64,000 nt of DNA from Babylonia areolata (Eukaryota > Mollusca > Gastropoda > Neogastropoda > Buccinidae): assembly GCF_041734735.1 (NCBI RefSeq), contig NC_134907.1, positions 2,858,510 through 2,922,509 on the forward strand, read 5' to 3'. Shown in pieces: positions 26,164 through 38,448 of this stretch. The number at the start of each line of letters is the position of its first letter. Within the stretch, counting starts at the first letter, position 1. The translations under genes were made by a program, and so were the position numbers. The notes under the pieces were generated by a model. It saw nothing but the letters and a program-made list of their open reading frames with translations, was not told the DNA's origin and made no database searches.

Positions 26164-29100
26164 CTGCTTGTGCGTTCGTGTGTGTGTGTGTGTGTGTGCG
26201 TGTTTGTGTGTGTGTGTTTGTGAGCGTTTGTGTGCGCATGTTTGTGTGTGTGTGTATGTGTTTCTGCGTGTTTGTGTGCATGTGTGTGTTGTTGTTTTTT
26301 TGTGTGTGTGTTTATGTTTGTGTGTGTGTGTGTGTGTGCGTATTCGTGTGCGTGTGTGTGTGTGTGTGTTTCTGTGGTGTGCATTTTTGTGTGCATGTGT
26401 GTGCGCGCGCGTGTATGTGTGCATGTGTGTGCATATATTTTTGTGTGTGTGCATGTGTGTAACTGTATGTGTGTGTGTGGTTTTTGCGGGTTTAAATTTG
26501 TCGGGGGGGTGAGGGGGGGTAAGGGTATAGAGATAAATATGTTGATGATTAGCTTCACTTTTTTTTTCTTTCTTTTTAAAAAATTTTTTTTATACCACCC
26601 CATCCTCCTCCTCACTCCCAACCCCCACGATATTCTCACTAGCATTGGTCCTGTAGCGATGCTGCCCACTCATAATTGTCCTGGCACTTTTGCAGTAATG
26701 AAGACATTGATCTCAAGCCAAAACATGTCTCTCTCAGTCTATGAGCCTTCTGCCATAGGACCTAGTTCTGCACAGCTTTCTGTCAATCACCTATCAGTAT
26801 GCGCATCCCCGCATGCTAAACGTCGTTTTATGACCACTAACTAAACAAACGTTCTCAAGACAGCTCTCAAGCTGCACAACCCAACTTGCGCGTACGCACA
26901 TGCATCAACACATGAGAGCTTGAGGTGCTGGCCGCCCTCAGTCATTCATGGTTAGGCTGCCATGAGGCCACTGACAAAAGGAGACCCTGCGCTGCTGTAT
27001 AAATTCAGTGTTCAGCTGCTATGAGGCCACTGACAAAAGGAGACCCAGCACTGCTGTATAAATTCAGTGTTCAGCTGCTATGAGGCCACTGACAAAAGGA
27101 GACCCAGCACTGCTGTATAAATTCAGTGTTCAGCTGCTATGAGGCCACCCTCAAAAGGAGACCCAGCACTGCTGTATAAATTCAGTGTTCAGCTGCTATG
27201 AGGCCACCCTCAAAAGGAGACCCAGCACTGCTGTATAAATTCAGTGTTCAGCTGCTATGAGGCCACCCTCAAAAGGAGACCCAGCACTGCTGTATAAATT
27301 CAGTGTTCAGCTGCTATGAGGACACCCTCAAAAGGAGACCCAGCACTGCTGTATAAATTCAGTGTTCAGCTGCTATGAGGACACCCTCAAAAGGAGACCC
27401 AGCACTGCTGTATAAATTCAGTGTTCAGCTGCTATGAGGACACCCTCAAAAGGAGACCCAGCACTGCTGTATAAATTCAGTGTTCAGCTGCTATGAGGAC
27501 ACCCTCAAAAGGAGACCCAGCACTGCTGTATAAATTCAGTGTTCAGCTGCTATGAGGACACCCTCAAAAGGAGACCCAGCACTGCTGTATAAATTCAGTG
27601 TTCAGCTGCTATGAGGACACCCTCAAAAGGAGACCCAGCACTGCTGTATAAATTCAGTGTTCAGCTGCTATGAGGACACCCTCAAAAGGAGACCCAGCAC
27701 TGCTGTATAAATTCAGTGTTCAGCTGCTATGAGGACACCCTCAAAAGGAGACCCAGCACTGCTGTATAAATTCAGTGTTCAGCTGCTATGAGGACACCCT
27801 CAAAAGGAGACCCAGCACTGCTGTATAAATTCAGTGTTCAGCTGCTATGAGGACACCCTCAAAAGGAGACCCAGCACTGCTGTATAAATTCAGTGTTCAG
27901 CTGCTATGAGGACACCCTCAAAAGGAGACCCAGCACTGCTGTATAAATTCAGTGTTCAGCTGCTATGAGGACACCCTCAAAAGGAGACCCAGCACTGCTG
28001 TATAAATTCAGTGTTCAGCTGCTATGAGGACACCCTCAAAAGGAGACCCAGCACTGCTGTATAAATTCAGTGTTCAGCTGCTATGAGGACACCCTCAAAA
28101 GGAGACCCAGCACTGCTGTATAAATTCAGTGTTCAGCTGCTATGAGGACACCCTCAAAAGGAGACCCAGCACTGCTGTATAAATTCAGTGTTCAGCTGCT
28201 ATGAGGACACCCTCAAAAGGAGACCCAGCACTGCTGTATAAATTCAGTGTTCAGCTGCTATGAGGACACCCTCAAAAGGAGACCCAGCACTGCTGTATAA
28301 ATTCAGTGTTCAGCTGCTATGAGGACACCCTCAAAAGGAGACCCAGCACTGCTGTATAAATTCAGTGTTCAGCTGCTATGAGGACACCCTCAAAAGGAGA
28401 CCCTGCGCTGCTGTATAAATTCAGTGTTCAGCTGCTATGAGGACACCCTCAAAAGGAGACCCTGCGCTGCTGTATAAATTCAGTGTTCAGCTGCTATGAG
28501 GACACCCTCAAAAGGAGACCCAGCACTGCTGTATAAATTCAGTGTTCAGCTGCTATGAGGACACCCTCAAAAGGAGACCCAGCACTGCTGTATAAATTCA
28601 GTGTTCAGCTGCTATGAGGACACCCTCAAAAGGAGACCCAGCACTGCTGTATGAATCCAGCGTCCAGCGGTTTTGAGGTTTGTCTTCAAGTTTACGTGTA
28701 TAACCATTTTTACCCTCCCATGTAGGCAGCCATACTCTGTTTTTGGGGGTGTGCATGCTGGGTATGTTCGTGTTTCCATAACCCACAGAATGCTGACATG
28801 GATTACAGGATCTTTAACGTGCGTATTTGATCTTCTGCTTGCGTATACACACAAAGGGGGTTCAGGCACTAGCAGGTCTGCACATATGTTGACCTGGGAG
28901 ATCAGAAAAATCTCCACCCTTCACCCACCAGGCGCCGTTACCGAGATTTGAACCCGGGACCGGGTTGAAAGTCCAATGCTTTAACCACTCGGCTACTGCG
29001 CCCGTCGAGCAGTGAATTCATATCCACTGTGTCTGGGGCTTGGCATTGGAAGGTGGGGCATTCCCTGTTTTGACCTCTCTGAACCAAAGTCCGGTGACAT

Positions 29101-32100
29101 TCACAGCTGGGTGAAGTGAGGAAAGTCAGTGCGAAGTTTCTCTCCCCGGGATCCATGCTGAGATGAGGGCCTCAAACTCTGACCACGCCTGAATTCTGGA
29201 TCTGAAGTCCAGAGCCACTCTGATTCTGTCATGGTGCCTTAAAATTTGTCCACATTTTCCTCATGGGGTAGCACAGCAATCGCAGCACACTGTGCAATGC
29301 GAATAATAAACTGTTCTGCGTTATGTTATTCAGCTTGTGTAATGTGTTGTTTTTTTCTGACTTATTCTTACTTTTGTTGGTTTTTTTTTTATGTAATAAA
29401 GTGTGACTTTGGGACATATTTTTTGTTGATGTCGTAGAAAACATGCACAACAGTTTGGAGCCTAGTCCTGTGAATAAAAAATTTAAAAAATGGCAAAGAA
29501 AGGCTTCTTCATTTAGAATAAATTATAGTTTGGTTGTCGGTCTCTCTTGTGCAGCTTGACAGAAAGACTTAACCGTTATTGGGAAATAGATTGTATTGAA
29601 TTGTATTGCATTGCATTGTATTGCATTGCATTGCATGGTATTGTATTGTATTATCTTTTGTCACAAGAGAATTCTCTGTGTGAAATCTGTGCTGCTCTCT
29701 GTGGGTAGAGCACATGCTACAGTGCAGCACCACCTTTTTTTTCTTTTCTCTGGTTTTTTTTTTGTTTTTGTCTGCAACTGGATTTTTCTTCAGAATTTTG
29801 CCAGGGACAGCGGTCTTGTTGCCATGGTTCTTTGTGTTCTAAGTACAGGCTGTGCATGGGATCTCAGTTTATCGTCTCATCCAGAAGACCAGAACGACTT
29901 GTGTACTTTTGAATAATGTAACTGGTTTTGCTGAGCTAAAGTAATGGAGTCCCCAGAGAAAGAAGCCCAGCGAAGAGTGGTGACTGCCATCCTGACCTGT
30001 AACCCCAGTCGTGTCTCAGTGAGCATTTCCAATCAACACTGAGGAGGAAAATCTGGCTCTGTGGGGTGGAACTCTACGAGAAGCTCTAGAGACCACCTGC
30101 TGCACTGCAGAGGACGGCGGACTTCGCGCTGCAGACTGGATGGACCGTCTGACAGCATGACCTGAGGAATGTTGAGGAAGAACAATCAACAACCACTCTG
30201 CAATGAAGAGAACATAGAGACCATCATCAAGAGAAGGCAGCGGACATACTGTTGAACACATCATGCAAAGAGAGCAGGGTCATGTCTCTAACAGCCTTTC
30301 AGTGGATGCGTGAAGGTAGACGCCAGAGAGGAAGGCCAAAGAACATGTGGTGCAGAACACCTGGGGTATCATTCAGAGACTGGCCCAGAACAGACAGGAG
30401 TGCTGGTTCTTTGTTGTCATGCACGTCAGAGAGCATAATAGGCTCTAAGTAAGCAAGTAAATGAGCAATCAAGTAAGTATCTCAGCGAGGCAACAGCTGT
30501 TCACTGACAAGCATACTCATCAGCAGCAACCAAAGGGTTAAACCTGATGGTGATAGAATAAAGGACAACACAGCTTTGTTAACAATACAACTATTCTTTC
30601 TGTCCTAATGTTTCTGTTGCTAAATTTCAGCATGTGGAAAAAAAAAAGGAAAACTGACATGACTTTGTTCTTTTTGCTCTGACCTCTCTTTCTGTTGCTA
30701 ACATCCAGCAGAGAGATGTGTGTCCTAAATGTCACTTGAACTGACGTTGTCTGAGCAGGAAGATGACGCCGTTCCTTCTCGCCGACGTAGTAACGCTTTC
30801 TCCGATCAGCCTGCACCCACGGAAGGGCGTCGTCGTAGCGATGCCATCGTCTCTCCGCTGGAATTCCTGGAGAGACGAACATCCAGCAGCGTCACGAGTC
30901 GGGACATGGAAGGAACCAGGCTCTCCACTGCCGGCAGTGTGACGTCGGCTGACGCTGTGGACACTTCTCACCTGGCTACGTTCGGTGCTTTGAACAATCC
31001 CCACTTGTCAGCGTCCTCAAACAGCTCGGACGGGACCCCAGCCCGAACGGGAGGGTCGTCAGTGGACAGTGACATCACCATTCTGAACAAACAGCGGGAC
31101 AGTGTGACCAGCGCGGTGACCCTGCCCCCGGCAGCTACCAGCGACATTTCCGTTTCCCACATAGACTCTCGGCCCGACGATGATAGCAGCTCATCCAACA
31201 GCAGAGCTGATGTCTCGGAAAGCCAGCACCAGGTTTCAAAAGCGAGAGGAGACTCCGACTCAAGTGTGGCGTCAAACGTGGACAGCTGGAAAACGGCCAG
31301 AGGGGCGTTGACGCCGGTTCAGCAGGAAGGAGAAGAGAGCGTGGAGGGGTCGCCAGTGGGGTCACCGCTCTCGCAGAGCATCCTCAGTTCCATGGTGTCG
31401 AGTGTGTACAACAATTCCCTGCTCCCCAATGCCAGCAGTTCCGACGTCTACGTTTCTGCCAACGAATTCAGCGCCACCAACGCGGAAGGGGGAAACGTGG
31501 TGTCTGAAAGTGACGGGGAATTGGAGGCCAGTATCTACGACCAGGCGGCGGCAGTCCCTCCCAGTGTGCGCAGGTCTTACCACAAGCCGTCAGTGTCGTC
31601 CGAAGTGGAGGTTCTTTCTGTGGAGGAGGTAAGGGAGGCCACTCTTTTTCACTGACCGGTGAAGTGTTCTCCCTTTGTTGCTTTCTGTGGAAAATTGAAG
31701 GGGAGGCCACTCTTTCATTAACCCGTGAAGTGTTCTTCCTTTGTTGCTTTACGTGGAAGATTGGAGGGGAGGCCACTCTTTCTCACTAACCAGCAAGGTG
31801 TTCTCCCTTTGTTGCTTTCTGTTCAGGAGGTAAGGGCGGGCCACTCTTTCTTTCACTAATCCACAAAGTGTTCTCCCTTTGTTGCTTTGTTTGCGATGCG
31901 GAGTTGTGTTGATGCTCTCAGCAGTGTGGGTTCTATTGCATTTTCTTTGTTCCTGCTTTGTACGCTCCCCTCCCTCCCTCCCTCCCTCCCTCCCGTCCTT
32001 CTTTCTTTGTTTTGTGGATGTTTCTTTTCTGTTATCGCTGATGTTTTTTTGTCTGTGTTGTTGTTTATACAAACCTGTGTTCGTATATTTGTTCTCTTAT

Positions 32101-32684
32101 AATTGAATGCATGGTGCTATGTAAATACTTTTTTTGTGTGTGTATCATCAGCATTATTATTTTTATTATTGTTGTTATTGTTATTATTGTTGTTCTTTTT
32201 ATTGATTTGTTATATTTGTGGATTTCTTCTTTTGTTTTTGAAACAGATATCTGTTGTGTTTTTTCCTGGTTTACATGCAAATTCTTGACTCGGATGGATC
32301 CTGTGCTCCATTTTATTTCTGTGGGTTTTTTTTGTTAATTACTTCGCTGATTTGATGGTGTATCATTTCATCTCTTTTGCTCTGAACAACATGATCATTT
32401 TACTGATTCACTTTTGTATTAATTCATTTGTTGTATTAAATCTTATTTGTCTGTTTGCTTGTTGAAAATAACTTCAGGTTATTGTGTGAGACCACTTTTG
32501 CACTTATTCAGTTCTAGACTTCAGCAGGTGTGCAGCATTTATGGGTTTGTCTGCACGCTCAGATACCTCATTGAAACTGAAACTGAAACTGAAATCAGTT
32601 CTGATCAGTAATTTATGTTTATATTGATTGTTCTATACTTCTGCATGTGCTTTACTACAGTCTATCTCTGTCTTTGTCTCTCTC

Positions 32685-32743
<59 letters not shown>

Positions 32744-32803
32744 CTATGTCTCTGTCTCTCTCTCTCCCTCTCTCCCTCTCTCCCTCTCTCACTCACTCTC
32801 TCA

Positions 32804-32875
<72 letters not shown>

Positions 32876-34537
32876 TGATACAGTTGTGGGACTGCAAAAT
32901 CAATTAAACATTCTAAAACAAGAAGCAGACAGGTTGTGTCTAACTGTTAACTTGGACAAAACAAATATAATTGTATTTCGAAAAGGTGGACATCTTTCGG
33001 TTCATGAAAAATGGCGATATGGAAATACGGAAGTAAAAGTGACTAATACCTACAAATATTTAGGACTGATTTTCACAACAAAGTTAAGTTTGAACACAGC
33101 ATGGACCGAAATGTGCAGGAAGGGGAAAAAGGGGGTTGTTGAAATTATTAGAGCTATACAAAAATTAAAGTCTATTGACCCTTCACTTTACTGGAAACTC
33201 ACAGATAGAGCCGATGCTCACATATGCAGCAGAAATTTGGGGTATCTATGATAATAAACAAATGGAAATCATTCATACACATGCAATAAAACGTTTTTTG
33301 AATATACCACTTCATTCATCTAATCAAGTAGCATATGGGGAAACGGGTAGATATCCACTGAAAATTCGTACAATAATTAAGTGCATAAAGTATTGGTTAA
33401 AACTTATTAAATTACCGCCGACAAGACTGTGTAAGCAGGCCTATGGTATGTTACTACAGCAGCATGAAGAAGGAAAGAAGAACTGGATAGACAATGTAAA
33501 AAATGTTTTAGTTAAAAATGGGTTTGGGATTGTATGGATTAGCCAAGGAGTAGGGAGTGATGTCGCATTTATTTCGGAATTTAAGGATCGTCTTATCAAC
33601 ATATACAAGCAAAACTGGCATTCAGACATGGAAGAAAATCCAAGATATAATTGGTATTTTTCATTCAAAAATATTTTCCAGTCGGAAAAATACATTTCCA
33701 TAATTACAAATAAATGGCAACGGTGTCTCCTTTCTCGATTTCGATCCAGGACCTTAGGGCTTAATGCAAATAGAGTATGGTATATTCAAAACAGTGAAAG
33801 TGATAGTGTATGTCAGTTGTGTCATCAGGACTTAGAAAATGAGGATCATTTTGTTTTCCATTGTAAGGAATACAGTGTTATTAGAAATGATTATTCATTC
33901 TTTACACATCCGTTTGCATTAAGACATGATCTAGTAGCTATCCTTTCATCAGATAATGAAGACATCCTATTTTCACTCGCTAAATATATTGTAGAAGCAT
34001 ACAACATTCGAAGGAAAAGATTAACAGAACGATCATTTTAACATGATAGAAATATAATGCAGAATAAAATATAAGATCCATAACTCAATTTAGATTGGTA
34101 AATAACCAAAAAAGGCTCGGCTGCAAAGTTGGATGGTCATATGTTCGAATTAATTACTTAGTATTATGCATGAGTAATAGGGAATATGTTGTATTAATGT
34201 TGTGGGTGTGAATGTATGAGTGTTTATGTGTTTATGAATATGTACTTATTTGCTTGTTATTTCCCCTTATTTTTCGTTTTACTTTTTTTTCGTCGTCTAC
34301 TAAAATAAGCTGAATAATCCCCCTTGGCACTAGAGCTGTAAAACGCTGTTTGCCAATAAAAAATTTGTCATTGTCTCTCTCTCTCTCTCTCTCGCTCTCA
34401 CCCCCATTGTCTTTGTCATTTGAAATGCATATAGGTATGTCTGTGTGTGTGTATGGATCTATGAGTATTATGTACATGTATATTAATGTGAGTACATGTG
34501 TATGTATTGTATGTTTGTCTGTTTTTCACTCATTTGT

Positions 34538-34568
<31 letters not shown>

Positions 34569-34767
34569 CTATGATTTAAAATAGAATAGAATATGTCTTT
34601 ATTACCAAGTGTACCGGGGTCACAAGGAATATTGGGGGGGATATTGCATAACAAGATACGAACATAAATCGAAAATCATACACAAACACAGATGCAGTAG
34701 AAATTAGGATACATACAAGTGCATATCAGTGTCTAAAAACTTGTGCATACTCACACATGTACGTATT

Positions 34768-34811
<44 letters not shown>

Positions 34812-35035
34812 TTGAACAGAAGCCACATATTACATGTGGATGGGGTTGATGACTATATCTTCAGGTAGATGGTTGTTGATTTATATGCATGTGTATATGA
34901 GTATATGTGTATGTCTGTATGTTAGTCTGTTTTTCACTTATTTGTTGTATATATATATATATATATAATATATCTCGTCGGAACAGCAGTTGCCTCCTCT
35001 GCTGTTCTGATGGTCATAGTTGGACACGACTGACT

Positions 35036-35092
<57 letters not shown>

Positions 35093-35445
35093 CTGGAGTT
35101 GCTTGCACATTTACTGCATATGTTGCTTTCTGATTAACTGTTCTTGTGCTTGTGTAATGTGTAATGTATTTATGTTATGCCTTGTCTTGTTATTCTTGAT
35201 TTATCAAACAGTAGCTTCATTTGTGTAGCATGGTTATTTGAAGATAAGAAAATTAAAGTATACTTTTGGAGGATTTTTTTTTTTAATGATGCTAGAACTC
35301 AGAATGATATGAAATTGAAAGGTAGACGTATCCGGAGGTTGTTTTTTTTATATTATTACATCCAGACGGTACATTTAAATTGTGTATATGTTTGAGTGTG
35401 TTTATGTGTTTCTGTGTGTGAGTGTGTGTATGTTTCTGTGTGAGT

Positions 35446-35479
<34 letters not shown>

Positions 35480-36157
35480 CTGTGTCTGTGTGAGTGAGTG
35501 TGTGTGTATGTCTGTGTCTGTGTGAGTGAGTGTGTGTGTGTGCGTGTGTGTGTACGTGTGTATATATATATTTGTGTGTGTGTGTATTAATATGAAACTG
35601 TATGTGAACCTGCATATATATGTGTGCAAGTGTACCCCGGCTTATTCCTTCCATGTTATCCATAAGTTTTGTTATTGCTTTATATTTATGCTTTCTTTTT
35701 GCCTTGAAGGTTGGATGTATTGAAGTGTATGTGAATATTCTACTTTCCCTCATTGAAAAAAAATCGCAGACGTTATTCAAATGTTTTGCTGGAGTTGCTT
35801 GCACATTTTCTGCATATGTTGCTTTCTGATTAACTGTTCTTGTGCTTGTGTATTGTGTAATGTATTTATGTTATGCCTTGTCTTGTTATCCTTGATTTAT
35901 CAAACAGTAGCTTGATTTGTGTAGCATATTTATTTGAAGATAAGAAAATTAAAGTATACTTTTGGAGGATTTTTTTTTTATGATGCTAGAACTCAAAATG
36001 ATATGAAATTGAAAGGTAGACATATCCGGAGGTTGTTGTTTTTTTCATATTATTACATCCAGACGGTACATTTAAATTGTGTATATGTTTGAGTGTGTTT
36101 ATGTGTTTCTGTGTGTGAGTGTGTATGTGTGTGTGCGTGTGCGTGTGTGTGTGTGTA

Positions 36158-36189
<32 letters not shown>

Positions 36190-38417
36190 TGTGTTACAGT
36201 GTGTGTGTGTGTGTGTGAGCTCATCTAATATCACACTAAATGAATAGATGGTCAACTTAAGAACACTGTGTGTGTGTCTGTGTGTGTGAGTGTGTGTGTG
36301 TCTGTGTCTGTGTGAGTGAGTGTGTGTGTGTGCGCAGGTGTGTGCGTGTGCATGTGTGTGTGTACGTGTGTGTGTGTGTTTGCCTAAAATCACACCACAT
36401 GAATAGACATTTAACTGAAGAACACTTTATCTGTGTGTATATGTCTACATGTGTACGTGTGTCTGTGTGTGTGTGTGTGTGTGTGTGTACACATGTGCAT
36501 ATACACAAACAAACTTATATATTAAAATAAGAGTGATGCATGAGTATGTACACTGCACTTCAGTTTGACACACAATCACTCAAATTACAGCCCTGTGCAA
36601 AAACACAGATTCACATACACAGCAGCACGCTTACAACACACAACTTTTCTTTTCCATGGGTTTATGTATAATAGATTGGGCATCTACAAGTTTTATTTGG
36701 TTTTTGTTTTAACATAGATGTGTCGTAGCTTATACAAATTAGTCTACACATTTAGAAACCTTAAAACTGAAAACAGTGAATTAAATTAAATGATCACTAT
36801 CACCACCCAGACGAAGACAGTTCTTGAACTTATTTTATGGGTGATGATGATGATGATGATAATGACAGTATGGATACTTACATAACACATCTTGGTCATA
36901 GACCAAGCTCAGAGCACTTTCCAAGCACAGTCATTGGCACCACACTGACATCCGTGGGTGAGCTGACTGACAGCTGCCATTGGGCGCTCATCATTGGTTT
37001 CCTGTGTCATTCAGTCAGGTGTCAATCACGCAATCATACACGGTCATATAGACATGTAACTTTTTACTTGTATGACCATTTTGTTTATTTACCCCGCCAT
37101 GTAGGCAGCCATACTCTGTTTTTTGGGTTGCACATACTGGGTATGTTCTTGTTTCCATAACCCACCAAACGCTGACATGGATTACATTTACAGGATCTTT
37201 AACGTGTGTATTTGATCTTCTCCTAGCATATACACTCGAAGGGGGTTCAGGCACTAGCAGGTCTGCACACATGTTGACCTGGGAGATCGGAAAAATCTCC
37301 ACCCTTTATCCACTAGGCGCCGTTACCGAGATTTGAACCCAGGACCCTCAGATTGAAAGTCTAGTGCTTCAACCACTTGGCTGAACCTTCTTTCAGGACG
37401 TAGGCCCAACACAGGGAGACGGCAGCATCTCGGTGTGTGAGGAGAACACCACAGCCACGACTTTACTGAGTGATGACAGCGCCGTCACAGACACCCGGGA
37501 TGACGACACTGACGGAACGACACTGATGAGGGTTGCCAATGACAACGGGGAGGAGAGTTATGACTTGAGGCATCTGGACCATCGGCTGGCGCTTCACCTC
37601 ATGATGTCCGTGTTTGACAACAGTGAGGAGTTTAAGTTCAAAGTGGAGGTGGGGAATCTGCTGTGTTGTGTTGTGTTGTGGTGTGGTGTGTTGTGTTGTG
37701 TTTTTTTGTATTGCGTTGTATTGCATTGTGTTGTAATGTGTTGTATTGTGCATTTTTTGTATTGTGTTGTATTGCGTTGTGTTGTAATGTGTTGTGTTGT
37801 ATTGTGTTGTGCTTTTTTGTGTGTGTATTGTGTTGTATTGCGTTGTGTGGTAATGTGTTGTATTGTGTTGTGCTTTTTTTTTTTGTATTGTGTTGTATTG
37901 CGTTGTGTTGTAATGTGTTGTGGTGTATTGTGTTGTGTTGTATTGCGTAGTATGCGTTGTGTTGTATTGTGTTGTGGTGTATTGTTGTATTGTGTTGTAT
38001 TGTATTGTGTTGTATTGCATTGTGTTGTATTGTTTGGAATTGTGTTCTGCTGAGTGTTGGGTTAGATCCTGTGTGCTCAGATTCTTCTTGCGTCCAAGGT
38101 AGATGCTTTGCCACTGCAGGTGAATGTTGTTGTGTTACAGATGTGTTACATGAGTTGTGGTGTTTCAGACATGTTACATGATAGAATAGAATAGAATGGA
38201 CTCTGTCTTTATTACCAAGTGTACTGGGGTTACAAGGAATATTGGGGAGTGGGGTTGGTACATGACAAGATACAAACGTAAATTGAACATCATACACAGA
38301 CACAGTAGAAATTAGGATATATACATGTGCATATCAATATAAAAACTTGAGCATACTCATACATGTAGGGACTGCACACACACACACACACACGTACACG
38401 AACACACACACACACAC

Positions 38418-38448
<31 letters not shown>

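Noticed and set aside
26945-28655. CRISPR-like regular array
   Set aside because: Units are contiguous 59-bp repeats without unique spacers and lie in an intron of an animal gene; a plain satellite.
30252-30452. Small basic host protein
   Set aside because: GRPKxMW and the ending resemble the C-terminus of LINE ORFs; the upstream frame is decayed.
33175-34041. Single-exon host gene of 288 codons
   Set aside because: It is the C-terminal part of a LINE ORF with a zinc-knuckle end and a LINE-type 3' UTR, and it follows an RT fragment in another frame.
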